In this document: positions 47,521 to 58,175 of the stretch, piece after piece
Numbering within the stretch: the first letter of the stretch is position 1
Layout: the number at the start of each line of letters is the position of its first letter
Assembly (NCBI RefSeq): GCF_029784135.1
Contig: NC_073746.1
Location: forward strand, 116,062,035 to 116,126,034
Direction: 5' to 3'
Source: Toxorhynchites rutilus septentrionalis
Taxonomy: Eukaryota; Arthropoda; Insecta; Diptera; Culicidae
DNA: 64,000 bases
Program-made: the position numbers and the translations under genes
The notes under the pieces: model-generated
What the model was told of the DNA's origin: nothing
The model's database searches: none
What the model saw: only the letters and a program-made list of their open reading frames with translations

Positions 47521-47524
47521 TCAC

Positions 47525-47669
47525 AGGATTCCATTACATCCACATGGAAATGCAGCTGCTGGGTCGAGGTCTCCTTGGAACGACATAAGTACACCCCGCT
47601 CTCGTCCAGCCGAACTAGTGTTAGCACGAAGCCGATGGTTTCACTGTACTTGTAGTTGTCGATTTGCAT
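47525..47669 (-). CDS. Pvr: Pvr exon 4b, Ig2 second half, alternative B
   Basis: Also 145 nt, also phase 0 to phase 1, with acceptor CTCAAATAG and a perfect-looking donor TCCT/GTGAGT. The peptide has the Ig signature LDESGVYLCRS preceded by YSETIGFVL, whose GF aligns with the GF of exon 4a. An in-frame stop directly before the exon shows that it is not a free-standing gene. Joining exon 3 to 4b to 5 gives one complete Ig2 and an open frame; joining 4a to 4b breaks the frame. The open frame continues past the donor into Ser/Thr/Gly/Asn-rich sequence down to 46656. I take that as intron, although read-through would give a truncated, secreted receptor form. Confidence 0.85.
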
Positions 47670-49165
47670 CTATTTGAGGTGGTAATTATAATAGCGACTA
47701 TTAGTGCACGCTAAACGAGGGCGCGGGCTTATTTATCAGCGGTATTTATATTGGTCGGCAGCCGTTTAGGATAGTTTTATCGAGGCGACGGAATACTTCG
47801 AGAGGGGTATAGAGAGCAGAAGAGGGTATAGCGGTAGGCAAAGTATTTCTTCCATCAAACCTGTGGGATCCTTATCGTGTGTTTGTGTTCACATAATCGA
47901 ACGATCGTTTAGAGTGGTTATTTTAATTACAATTTCGTACAGTATTTACAGGGTTTCCATATAGTTTATCACACCGGTAGTCGCGAGGAAGTTCGTTCAA
48001 CTGTGTTTTAATAATCAACATTCAATTAACACAACATAGCATAAAATCATTTTTATTCCATCATCAACAAAAAAAAAATAATACAAATGTGCCGTATCAT
48101 GGTTAGAAAAGTGGACCATGTGCAGACTTCGTTATTTATCATATCGTTATCATATACTGATACTGCTCCGAATTTGCTTAAGCCATAAATATTGATTCCC
48201 ATTTTTCATGCGCTTCTCAAGATGCACTTTCCTGAATCAGGGTGCTCTGAAAATCATTTTTGAATTATGCAGAATATGTCCATGTCCACTGGATCGGTTT
48301 TTGATCTCGAAAGCCCGATCGATTTTTATGTTTTTCAACAAATAAAAGTTTCTTGGAATAATTTTCAAGGAAGAATTATCAACTGCGTCTAAAATGCATT
48401 ATTTCATGCTAAAAGGTTGGAAATATTAGATATATATGATTTCACATGTATTAAGACCTAGAGACCCTGGCTTTTTAGATGATTGATGATTTTGTTTTTT
48501 AGATGATTTTAGATGAAAGATAACGATTTTTGACATGAGTTTTTTTCCAATTCATTTATTTTTAAGGCAACAAGATTTTTGACATGATTTATCGAAAATT
48601 TAGGAACGCAAGTATTTCCGTTATTGAAATTTATTTTTGTCAAAGTCATATGTTTCATTCAATGAAAAACAATGTACTTCAATAATGGAAAAACATATCT
48701 TTCTAAATTTTTGATATTTCTTGCGAAAAAGTCTCTGTTTTCCAAAATTCGAACGAAGAGCTACGGATTCTTCGATCTCAACACAAAAAAAAACTACAAC
48801 AAAAATAGGGTTTCGCCTTAAAGTAGATATTTGGTGCATTGTTTGTTTCCGTAAAATTTACTAAATTCAAACAATAAGAATTCATTTTTTGTTTACTTTC
48901 TGAATTATTAATAAATTGAATAAGGTGTGTCAGTAATTAGAAATTATCTAAAAATATTCTAGAAACTATACAAACAGCTTTGATCTCTGTTGTCTAGATA
49001 CTCCAAAATCACCAACAAAATAGACGTTATACCCAAAAAAGATATTTCAAGAAAAATTTAGAAAGTTTTTTTTTATTAAACTGAATTTGAAGGTGGAAGA
49101 TTGGGATCAACCCAGCAGTTCAAAAGTCACGATTTTTTTGAAAAATGGACATATTCGGCAATGGA
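47670..49165. other. Intron sequence, no gene seen
   Basis: Intron between Pvr exons 4a and 4b. AT-rich; no coding frame or repeat end recognised. Confidence 0.55.
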
Positions 49166-49177
49166 CATATTCCACTA

Positions 49178-49453
49178 TTCTTCTTGGATGGCATTAACGT
49201 TCCCAGTGGAACTTTTGCCTTCTCAACGTAAGTATTACTTGCGTCATTTTTATTAGTACTACTTGGTTGAGATTTATATGCCGAATAACACGCCTTGAAT
49301 GTATTCTGGAGTGGCAAGTTCTAGAATACGCGTGACCACAGTGCAAGTCGGAAGAAATTTCTTTGACGAAAAATCTCCCGGCCAGAACGGGAATCGAACC
49401 CGAACCCCCGACATGATAATGTGAGACGCTAACCACTCGACCACGGGAGCACA
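49178..49453 (-). mobile_element. Feilai-type SINE, copy 3
   Basis: Same tRNA-like head (read on the minus strand from 49453: GCTCCCGTGGTCGAGTGG) and body as the other copies. Perfect 11 bp duplication ATATTCCACTA at 49167-49177 and 49454-49464. The tail is short (two GAA units). Confidence 0.93.
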
Positions 49454-49564
49454 ATATTCCACTAAAGTATTCCCAGTATTCCATATTCCACGAAGTAATA
49501 AGCTAAACCGCTTATTACTTCTTTAAATGACCAATTGATAAAAGCCAAATGAAAAATACTAGTC

Positions 49565-50150
49565 TATTATATATAGAGAAAAGTTTGCAGAATATGTAAA
49601 TCGTGATAATTTATACATGAAAATGTCACGAGTTACGAGTAACGAGAGTGATTTTTCAAAGAAAACATGAAAAAGTTGTTGGGAAAACTCTTTCCCTGTA
49701 AAAGTGCTCATCTTCCGATGTATAAGTGACCTGTTAGAAATTATGAGAGCTGTTAATATCTATTTTTTAAATCTTAACTTAAAAACTATAAGACCTACAA
49801 AATGTTGGTTCTAGAATGAAATGTAATTATGTTTTCATTAGAAAATTTAAAATAAAATTTTTTAAACAAAATTTCATTAAAAAAAATATTTTGAAGATAA
49901 AATTAATTTTCAATTCAATTCAATGCAATATGTTTTTTTTTAATTCTCAGGAAAACAGATATGAATAGCCCTTACAATTTCCAACAAGTCACCCATACAT
50001 CGGAGGATGAGCTCTTTTACAAGGGAAGTGTTTTTCCAACAACAACTTTTTCATGTTTTCTTTGAAAAATTACTATTACTGTTTAACTCAGAACATTTTT
50101 ATGTATAAATCATCGCGATTTACGTATTCTGCCATTTTTTTCTATTTGGA
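49565..50150. repeat. Long inverted repeat (foldback)
   Basis: The left arm (about 49565-49770: GCAGAATATGTAAATCGTGA, TTTTTCAAAGAAAACATGAA, CTTCCGATGTATAAGTGACC) and the right arm (about 49955-50150) are imperfect reverse complements of roughly 190-200 bp around an AT-rich centre. Related single arms occur at 50340-50645 and 10840-11140. Confidence 0.85.
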
Positions 50151-50339
50151 GACATGTCGAATGCGAGAACTCACAAACAAAAATGTTACGAGCAAAATAT
50201 TACTTTTTCAGGAGTCTCCATACAAAAATGCCATGTATTCCAGAAATTATAAATGATAAATGATATTTTAATGAGATCTAAAACATTGTCGAATTCGCTA
50301 TATCGCCATCTTGACTTTAAACAAAATTAGGATTAGCAG

Positions 50340-50645
50340 TATTTTTTTCTAAGAAAACATGAAACAGTTGTCGTTAGTTAGCTTTTAGGTGTTGTAAAAG
50401 TGTAAAAGTAGTTTTCCGATGTATGGGTGACTTGTTGGAAATTGTAAGGGCTATTCATATATATATATATATTTTTTTTTTTGAGAATTTCATAAAAATA
50501 TTTTTTGAGAAAAAAGAATTTTAATTTTTAAAAGATTTTTTTCCAATGTAATTTTTCTTTTAAAAGTTTGTGGTATTTTTATGAAAAATTCAACAATTTC
50601 CTACATTTCATCTTATAGATATTATAGTTTTTGAGTTATTATTTT
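50340..50645 (+). repeat. Foldback-family arm
   Basis: Carries AAGAAAACATGAAACAGTTG, CCGATGTATGGGTGACTTGT, AATTGTAAGGGCTATTCATA and TTTCCTACATTTCATC, in the same order as 10840-11140. Confidence 0.75.
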
Positions 50646-50699
50646 TTGTAAAGAACAAAGCAAAATGTTTTTCCCCTGTTCAAAGAGTAATCTATTTCT

Positions 50700-52165
50700 T
50701 TTCCGACGGTTTCAAGTATGCAAAGTGTTTGCTTTCACATTGAAAACTGTTCACGGTATTTCCTATGCTATGCTGTCGAAGTTTTCGCCCTTGAGAGAAT
50801 TTTGCAGGGGCCTGAATCTGATCCTAAAATAATCTGAAGGTACTACAGTCGGTTAGTTAAGCTGGTGGAATAGCACTTTCTAGCCAGACTCCAAAATAAT
50901 GTGTAGTGTGGTTAAAAAAACATGAAGATTATCGTTAACCTGATGAAACACAATGCCTGTCACATTAACTAATTATGGACTTTGGTTGTGGATCGCTGCC
51001 TTTAAGTTGTCCTGTTACGAGCAGTACTTGTAATCACGTAATCAAGTTTCATCAGATCCACATGAAAGGTTGTTTTAGGTATCTGTAGAGAATCTGCTTA
51101 TTCATTTGTCGTATCCCGAGGACCATTCTTGATCAATGTTTCGATTTGGTATTCAGAACTACAGTCAATTATAGAAAAATATATATTCAGAATTTATCTG
51201 TATTAATCGTCCATGTTTTGGGCTGCATACATACGCATACACATACTACATACACATCATCCTCACTAAGGTAATGTTGAGCCTCAAACTTAATCTCGTT
51301 ATAATCCCTTAAATTCGTCATATATGCTGGTTTCATGAATTCAAAATCTTAGAACAATTTTAGTGTAGTAAATATAGTTCAGGATTTTCATTCTGGAAAT
51401 GCTTATTCAGTCTATTTACAACTGGTAATATGTATGATAAAAAAGTTAGATACAGATTAGTACCAAAACTAAATTTGATAGGGATCGTAGTATAAACAGT
51501 ACAAAAATCTGGAAAAATCCGGATCATTTTATAAAAATCAGGGAAAATTGAGTGCTTGTTAGGATATCAGGAAACGTGCCAAAAAGTCTGGGAAATCATA
51601 AAAAAATCAGGAAGGTTGGCATCTCTGGCCGAGACCGTGGTCGAAGTGCCATAAGGAAGATTACTGTGGGAGTGTGGGATAGCGCCCGAAGCCCCGCACT
51701 CGAATAATGTCATTCTGGTGAAAGATTTAAAGTGAAGTCGAAAGTAGTTCGAGATCATTGGAGGCTGGATCTGGTACCTTCAACTGAATTCCGGTTCCAT
51801 TATTTCCGAACAAATTTGGATCAAGGTGGGGGCACCATAGATGATGTCACGCGACTATCAAGTGCAAATGACTTTGGGTATCAGACTCGCTATCGATGCG
51901 ATATCTTTGGCATCCATCATCATCGACGATACCCAGCGAAAAATTAACTGTTATGTAGCTCTAACCTTTCTCTGATTTTCTCAGGCATAGATTTGTTGTT
52001 GCTAGTTTGACCTGAGAGATGATTCTTTTCTTTTTTCTACGAACTGATTGAAACCGACCAAGAAGACCAGTAAATCGCCAAGTTAAGTGCGACGTTTTCA
52101 GGAAATACATTGGTACACTTCACGTTCAAGATGAAGACTCGATCATTATTCAGGTCTATGTGCTA
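50700..52165. other. Intron sequence with a possible hAT end
   Basis: GGTTGGCATCTCTGG at about 51615-51629 is the reverse of a typical CAGAGATGCCAACC hAT end, but no partner end was found. Open frames at 51567-51947 on both strands match nothing I know. Confidence 0.4.
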
Positions 52166-52172
52166 ACATTTA

Positions 52173-53442
52173 AAGGGTGTGTCAAATCAAATTGCATCAC
52201 GGAAAAAACGCTGTAGAAATTTAATTTTTAGGAATTATATCTTCAGCTTTCGCTTATAATCAGATAAGAGTGTATAGATCACGTTGGCCATGCTTCATTG
52301 TAAATTTTTCGTAAATTTGGAAAAATTTCGTGGAACGAAAAAGAGCGTCGTGAATTAATCCTGTGCACTCATTTCGAGAATCCGGAGTTGTCACATCGGG
52401 ACATCGGTAAGATGCTGGGAATCGTCCAATCCACGGTCAGCAGAGTACTAAAACGATACTTCGAGAACCTAACCATCGACCGGAAGGTGAAGAACGGCAA
52501 AAATGGATGCTCCGTCAGTGAAAAAGATCACAAGCGCGTAGTTAAGCAGTTTAGACGTGATCCGAGAAGTTCGGTCCGGGATGTCGCCAATAAGCTGAAT
52601 TTGTCAAGTTCATTCGTCCAGCGGACCAAGCAGCGGGAGGGCCTGCGTACATACAAGGTTCAGAAGGCTCCTAACCGCGAAGGAATGCAAAACATGGTGG
52701 GGAAGACGCGAGCCCGGAAGCTGTACACCGAAATGCTGATGAAGCCGCATTGCCTGGTAATGGACGACGAAACCTACGTCAAAGCGGACTTTCGTCAGCT
52801 GCCGGACCTGTTGTTCTTCTCCGCAGAGGACAAATTCAGCGTTCCGGAAGAGATTCGCAAGCAGAAACTATCAAAGTTTGCCAAAAAGTACATGGTGTGG
52901 CAAGCGATCTGCTCTTGCGGAAAGCGGAGCGCCCCCTTCGTGATGACCGGCAAGGTAAACGGGCAGGTTTACCTTATGGAGTGCCTACAGAAGCGCTTAT
53001 TACCACTATTGAATCTGGATCTCGCTTCGTGCCATTATTCAAAGGATGTGTTGGAGTGGTACGAAGCCAACGGAGCCACCTTCGTGCCAAAGGAAATGAA
53101 CCCGCCAAACGCGCCGGAGCTTCGCCCAATAGATAAATATTGGGCGATTATGAAGCAGGCCCTCCGGAAGAACCCAGAAGTTGTCAAATCGGAGGCGGAC
53201 TTCAAGAGAAAACGGATTTCTGTTAAAAAAAACTACAACCTGACGTTGTACAGAACCTTATGGACGGGGTAAAGAGGAAGGTGCGAGCATACGGGCTTGG
53301 GCTCGAAGTATGAATAAAAAGAAAACGCCAAAAGTTGTTTAATAGTTTTTATTTTACTGTCTAAAATTTTCAAAAGGATCGGTCTACTGGGCGAATTTCT
53401 ACAGCGTTTTTTCCGTGATGCAATTTGATGTGACACACCCTT
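52173..53442 (+). mobile_element. ITmD37E transposon, copy D
   Basis: Flanked by TA (52171-52172, 53443-53444); terminal repeats as in the other copies. Plus strand, between Pvr exons 4a and 4b. Confidence 0.93.
52327..53272 (+). pseudogene. DD37E transposase, copy D
   Basis: The ATG is lost (TTT). About nine codons are deleted before DLASCHYSKD, removing the FWP that precedes the second catalytic Asp. The third catalytic Glu is replaced by Asp (RPIDKYW). A one-base loss in an A run near 53230 shifts the C-terminus. The most damaged copy at its active site. Confidence 0.92.
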
Positions 53443-53735
53443 TATTCGAATCCGCTGGGGAAGTACTACCAGGTACATTACTGCAGACATCGTTCCAACA
53501 AAATCAGTATTCTAAATATAATGCGAGGTATAGCGAGGGAAATTCGTTTAAATGCAAGCTAATTTTCGTTCGAAGTCATTAAACAAGCGATCATAAATCT
53601 GCCTTCGCAACTATATTTGATTGATCATCGGATGTATAGTTGAGAAGTACAATAATTTCATTTGAAGACTGCGTATACTTCAAATAGTAGGCAAAATTTC
53701 ATTTTGAGGAGGGAAATTCGTTGAAACGCACACAA

Positions 53736-53775
53736 TTGAATATAATTAGTAGCTTATATTCAATTGTGTGCGCAC
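53736..53775. repeat. Perfect 17 bp palindrome arms
   Basis: CACACAATTGAATATAA and TTATATTCAATTGTGTG face each other across about eight bases. It lies inside the left part of Tc1 element 2. Confidence 0.85.
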
Positions 53776-53894
53776 CTATGACACCAAAAACCTTGGCAAC
53801 CCGTCATTTCAGTTTTGTTGTTGTGTTAGTACGCAAAACATTTGTTGGTGCTTATAATTTGTTGATGTGAGGTAAAAAATGCAGAAAAAATGAT

Positions 53895-54200
53895 ATTTGA
53901 GTGAATCAGAACAAAAAGTTGTTCAAGAAAACTGGTATTGGTAACCGGGAAATAGGAAGGAGAGTAAACAGATCCGAAACATCGATTCGAAATGTGGTGA
54001 AGAAAGGTGAAAAATATGGCGTTAAGAAGAAAACGAATTCTGGTGTCGACCGGAACTGGAAAGATCAATGCTTCGGTAATTAAGAAGGAACTTAGACTCT
54101 CGATTACCAACAAGCACATTGCTCAGGTATTGCGGGGTTCTGGTTACTACAAGTATAGTGTGTAATACGCACCCCCTAAGCGAGAATGGATTTATCTTGA
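53895..54200 (+). pseudogene. Tc1 transposase N-terminal relic 2
   Basis: Reads REIGRRVNRSETSIRNVVKK, then GEKYGVKKKT and, after a frameshift, ASVIKKELRLSITNKHIAQV. This is the paired helix-turn-helix DNA-binding region of Tc1 transposases with the basic linker between. The frame is broken several times. Confidence 0.8.
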
Positions 54201-54584
54201 CCGTGCTCTTAAAATTTAAGGTAACAACTACGTCAGTACGTAGATTAGTTAACCCTCAGTCATCTGTAATCGTTCTGTATTTTAGATACTGAATAACAAA
54301 AGTGCTACGAATTTTATTTTGTAAGGCGCCCAAATTCTAAATTTCCAATCATACGGTGTTAAATGGCCCAGCAGAAGTATAATATGCCCATGAGTTGTTT
54401 CTCTCAGAGACTATAAAGCTCAGAGAAACAGCTTGTATGAATGAGAGATTCCATCAATCTATTCCATTCATGGCCACCAGCGAAGAGAAGAAACCATTCC
54501 TCCGGTGAGCGTGTTCTCCCAGCATTCGTGCATTAATTCTCCAGTCCGCGCTCTTGTTTTCCTGCATTCTCTGAGCACATAATA

Positions 54585-54808
54585 TAGATGCCAGATGTGA
54601 AGACATGTTTTCGTTTTGAAGACATTTAATTTTGTGAAAACATACTGAGGTCATTTCAAAGTATGTGAAAGCAATTGTTTGTATGATTTATCGAACATGA
54701 TTTAGAAATATCGTGATGGTTTGCTAATTTTTGTTCATTATGATTACATTTGAAGACATTTATTCGTGCCATGCAGAGACATTTGAAAAACATCATCTGG
54801 CATCCCTC
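54585..54808. mobile_element. Small hAT-like MITE, tentative
   Basis: Ends TAGATGCCAGATG and the inverted CATCTGGCATCCCTC, with GAAGACAT repeats inside and flanks ACATAATA / ACATACAA (6 of 8 match). About 224 bp, no coding frame. Sits in the insertion that splits Tc1 element 2. Confidence 0.4.
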
Positions 54809-55329
54809 ACATACAAGCTATTTCTCTCGTGAGAATGTTTACGGCCGGGAGCGAACAAATTGCCCCGATCGAGGATATGCCATACTACCCGATGGTAAGC
54901 TGATGCGGAAAATATCAAATTGAGAAGGAAATTAATCCCTTCTTACCATTTTCTTCATCTGAGATATTCACTGGGAACTCGACTCAATAAATATGACCCA
55001 CAGTTATCGCCTCTGAATCGGTTTCAAGTAACAAAAACCTTATAGAAATGAATTACATCGAAAATTGCTTCCAAAGAAAATTATTTTTCTTATTTTTTAA
55101 AGCATGTTACAAATGTAAAATTTGCGTGGTAGGATTCTATCATTGATTAGCACGATTGCCTATGTCCATTGCATTTCTACTCTTGTTGGTTTACGAGCAA
55201 ATCAGGCGGGTCAAATTGCCCGGCAGGCGCGTTTTAGACACATCTCCTCTACACTTGAAAGGAACAGAAACCGAATCTTCTGGCTCATTGAATATCGCCA
55301 AAAAGCATATGGCATTCGGATGAAATAAA

Positions 55330-55690
55330 GTTCAATTTAGATGGCTCTAATTGTTGTGCATACTACTGGCATGATTTGGGGGAGGAACTCAAGGTCAAGG
55401 TCATAGAAGAGCCGAAACTTTGGAGGCGGATCATGATTTGAGGTGGTTTTTCACGTCATGAAAAAACTACTCTTGCACAATCTCAATCAAGATCAACACA
55501 GAAAAGTACGTGGAATTACTTGAAGACGTCCTGGTACCATTTACCGATGATTTTATACCTGAAGACTTCACTTTTCAACAAGACAGTGCAGCCATCCATG
55601 TCAGTAAGAGAAGTATTCAGTGGTTTTCGGTAAGAGGTTTCAGTAAGAGAAGTATGCAGTGGTTTCGGCAACGGCAATGCTTGAAAATCT
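55330..55690 (+). pseudogene. Tc1 transposase catalytic-region relic 2
   Basis: Pieces SRNFGGGS, KYVELLEDVLVPFTDDFIPE and DFTFQQDSAAIHVSKRSIQW; the last corresponds to the FQQDNA-x-x-H motif around the second catalytic Asp. An imperfect short direct duplication (SKRS-QWF repeated) follows. The DLNPIENLW end with the final Glu is missing. Confidence 0.8.
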
Positions 55691-55984
55691 CGTTAATTCC
55701 ATGCGTTTAAACGAAATAAGAACTTAGAATTGGAAGCAATACTGTAATAAACTATGATTTGAAGGGACCAACATTTGCAATTGCTGTGGATCAAATCTTG
55801 TTTGTTGACTTACTAAAACACTAAAATTAGGCACTGCGTTTAAACGAATTTTTCACAATGTATTGCACAAAAATCTTCAATTCCTTATAGGAGTACCGTT
55901 AAGTTTCTTCGTTTTTTTTAAAATAATGCTTTATTCTGCAAAAATGGTTACAAATTTAATATTCAAAGTATTGCCAGTCATTAG

Positions 55985-56325
55985 TCACAACTTTAAACGA
56001 TCGGATATGGTTTGCTGAGCTACTCCAAGTGTATCTGCAAGTTTTTGTTGCGTTTGTGACGGATCTTGATCGAGTAAAGCCTCCAATTCTTCATCTTCAA
56101 ACTTTTTTGTCGGTCCGGAACGTTCTTCGTCTTCCAAGTCAAAATTATCACTTTTAAACAGTGCAAACCACGTCTGACACGATCCCTCAGTATGAGCATG
56201 GTCACCATAAACTTCCACCAAAATGCGGTGACTTTCCGTAGCTTTTTTTTCATATTGAAGTAATGAAGTAACACTCCCCGCAAAAACACTCTCGTTGGTA
56301 CGAAATTCGACATATTCGAAGTGAC
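55985..56325 (-). pseudogene. Mariner transposase N-terminal relic
   Basis: In one frame FRTNESVFAGS and YEKKATESHRILVEVYGDHA, then TWFALFKSDNFDLEDEERSG and FEDEELEALLDQDPSQTQQK, GVAQQTISDRLKL and a stop. This is the N-terminal double helix-turn-helix of mariner/SETMAR-like transposases. The catalytic half is absent. Confidence 0.85.
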
Positions 56326-56329
56326 AAGA

Positions 56330-57320
56330 AACTATATTGTTTACGCTTCAATTTTTTGACATATACTGAAAAAGATGCGCAATGACAGTAGCGTTCCAAC
56401 AAATGTCTGGAAATTTGATTCACTGGAATAATAATCAAGTTACACCATCTGTTGTAAAACCGAAGAAACTTGCCTAACACCTGAAACACCTAATTATTTT
56501 TGACTATCTGGAGATTAAACTGATTTTTTGAATCAACCTGAAGGAACCTGTAACAACATCAACACTTCCGAACCACGCTGACAAGGTTAATGCCGCTCGA
56601 ATATTGTATTCCAGAAAAGTAGATAAAACATTGCGCTGTTAGATCAATCAGATATATGCGCTTCCAATGGTGTGGATCTACCATCGAATCAGTTTAAAAA
56701 ATTGAAATCGTTGCTGTTATGAATAGGGTTTTCTAGGGATTATAAGACCAGCCTCGGTCTCGTGTTTTCTGTACATAACTCCCTTTATACTGATTATATC
56801 GAACCATTCAACAAGTATTTAGTTAATAGAATCAATTGATAAAACTCAACAAAAAAAAAACAACTCAAATCTTGAATTGATGGGTAATGCTTAAAATAAT
56901 CGAATTACTATACCAGTTGAACGAACCTCGGCGATTGCGACAACAGCGTGGGTAGAACTTACGGTTGACTCACTTCGGTGGCTGCGTGGGGTTTGTATGT
57001 GGCCGCTTTATCGTACCCAATTCAATTATTTACACTACGCTTAGATACGCGAAATAGCTACCGGACTTTACAGAGTTAGTCGCCGTATGTTTGTACTGAA
57101 CATGACGGGAGAGTAGGGGGGAATATGTCGCGCTGATAGCGGTGGTAGTAGTAGGTACTTGCTGCTGCTTATTAACAAGTTGAATTATTGACTGCGTGAA
57201 ATCTACAAGAGTTGTGAACTTTGGATTTTAACTATTCTGGAATGCCCCCTCCACTGTGGGTGGAGGAGTTTTGTATCGGGGAAATGTGTCGATCAAAAGC
57301 TGAAGTTTTCTTAGCTACAC
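56330..57320. other. Intron sequence, no gene seen
   Basis: Intron directly downstream (transcript sense) of Pvr exon 4a. No coding frame, RNA gene or repeat end recognised. Confidence 0.6.
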
Positions 57321-57324
57321 ATAC

Positions 57325-57469
57325 ATTGCAAATTGAGAAAAAATGGCTGGCTGACTTCGAGCTCACGATGGTAGCAATGGAAGGTAAGCCATTTGAGCTC
57401 GGCCGTTTCGTTACGCAATAGGAAGCCCTTAGCCGGGTCAAACTGAGCGTTCCGGCAGGTTTCGTTGTA
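57325..57469 (-). CDS. Pvr: Pvr exon 4a, Ig2 second half, alternative A
   Basis: A 145 nt exon with acceptor TCCTCTTCTAG and donor CAAT/GTATGT. It starts in phase 0 and ends in phase 1, and lies 134 bp downstream of exon 3. The peptide contains FDPAKGFLL, like the conserved D-x-x-x-GF turn of VEGFR Ig2, and then a cysteine in LTFHCYH that would pair with the Ig2 cysteine of exon 3. Its phase-1 end matches the phase-1 start of exon 5 at 35543 and does not match the start of exon 4b. It is therefore read as one of two mutually exclusive versions of this exon. Two N-glycosylation sequons (NET) are visible. Confidence 0.88.
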
Positions 57470-57603
57470 CTAGAAGAGGAGTAAGAAAGAACATGAGAAG
57501 GAGGAAAAGTTGGGAATGACGTAGAAACACGGTAGTATCGTAGACGGAAACTGAAAACAACGCTCAGGTTAGGGACTAGCCGGTGTATGGGGCAGACAGT
57601 TAC

Positions 57604-57945
57604 CTCCTGCTCGTCCTTCACTAGCTCAACGTGGACGTCTTTGGAGGATGGTTTGCAGGGAATTACGACCTCCTCGTACTGGTTCGCTGTCACAATTGGG
57701 TGTTGTATAGGGACTAGCGGAGTTTGGGGGTCTTTCACGAAAATGTAAGCGCTGGTAGCTTTGTACAGCGCCTCGAGTTCATCAAGATTCTGGTCCGGTT
57801 TATCCGCTTCAGCAACGTAGACGCAGTAATACCGACCGACGACAACGGCCGTAGCGTTGGCAATTGTAACACGACTCCCGTGTGGCTTGTTGGCATCATT
57901 TGTTTCGATGTCTTCGATGGAGATGAACTCCGGTGATTCGATTTC
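57604..57945 (-). CDS. Pvr: Pvr exon 3, end of Ig1 and start of Ig2
   Basis: A 114-codon exon, phase 0 at both ends, with acceptor TGTCTTACAG and donor GAG/GTAACT. It closes Ig1 with the second cysteine in GRYYCVYVAE, then a linker leads into Ig2, whose first cysteine is in EEVVIPCKPS. The exon stops in the middle of Ig2 at LVKDEQE. Two different downstream exons, at 57325-57469 and 47525-47669, can each continue from this phase-0 end, and each would complete Ig2. The cysteine spacing and the order of domains match insect PDGF/VEGF receptors with seven Ig domains. Confidence 0.92.
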
Positions 57946-58005
57946 CTGTAAGACATAACAACTTTTTATTAGGAATCTTGATAAAAAAAATATAACAATA
58001 AGTAC
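57946..58005 (-). other. Pvr: 60 nt intron with no in-frame stop
   Basis: This is the intron between Pvr exons 2 and 3: GTACTT at the donor and TGTCTTACAG at the acceptor. Its length is a multiple of three and it is open in frame. Retention would insert 20 residues, many hydrophobic, into Ig1. Splicing out is the expected outcome. Confidence 0.7.
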
Positions 58006-58175
58006 CTCATTCTCGGATCGGCTCACGTGCCACCGGATGGGTTCGGCGGACTTGCAGAATAATTCATAGTGGGAGCCAGCCTCCAGTTCCACTTCTGGTT
58101 TGTAACCTACAATCTCGGGAGCTCCGTTTTCAGCCAGCAGATCACGATACATTTCATTGGCTTCCAAGTCGCTGG
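58006..58175 (-). CDS. Pvr: Pvr exon 2, first half of Ig1
   Basis: The acceptor TTTTTGTTTACAG lies just upstream and the donor GAG/GTACTT ends the exon in phase 0; the exon starts in phase 1 and holds 56 full codons. It encodes the start of the first immunoglobulin-like domain, with the first Ig cysteine in HYELFCKS and the usual Trp in IRWHVS. The next intron is only 60 nt long and has no stop codon in frame, so the frame reads through into exon 3. Ig1 to Ig3 of this family face outside the cell and take part in binding PVF/VEGF-type ligands (family knowledge). Confidence 0.85.

Larger units (their letters stand above)
53535..55862 (+). mobile_element. Tc1-like transposon 2 (relic)
   Basis: Terminal motif GGAAATTCGTTTAAATGCA near 53544 with an internal direct copy near 53706 (AAATTCGTTGAAACGCA), and inverted partners GCGTTTAAACGAAAT (55702) and GCGTTTAAACGAATTTTTC (55838). 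This is again an IR/DR layout. Transposase pieces lie at 53880-54200 and 55330-55680; 54200-55300 appears to be a later insertion. The exact ends are uncertain. Confidence 0.65.

Noticed and set aside
51567..51947. Overlapping plus and minus open frames near a hAT-like end
   Set aside because: Neither shows a known domain, and neither fits the phase needed for a Pvr exon between 4a and 4b.
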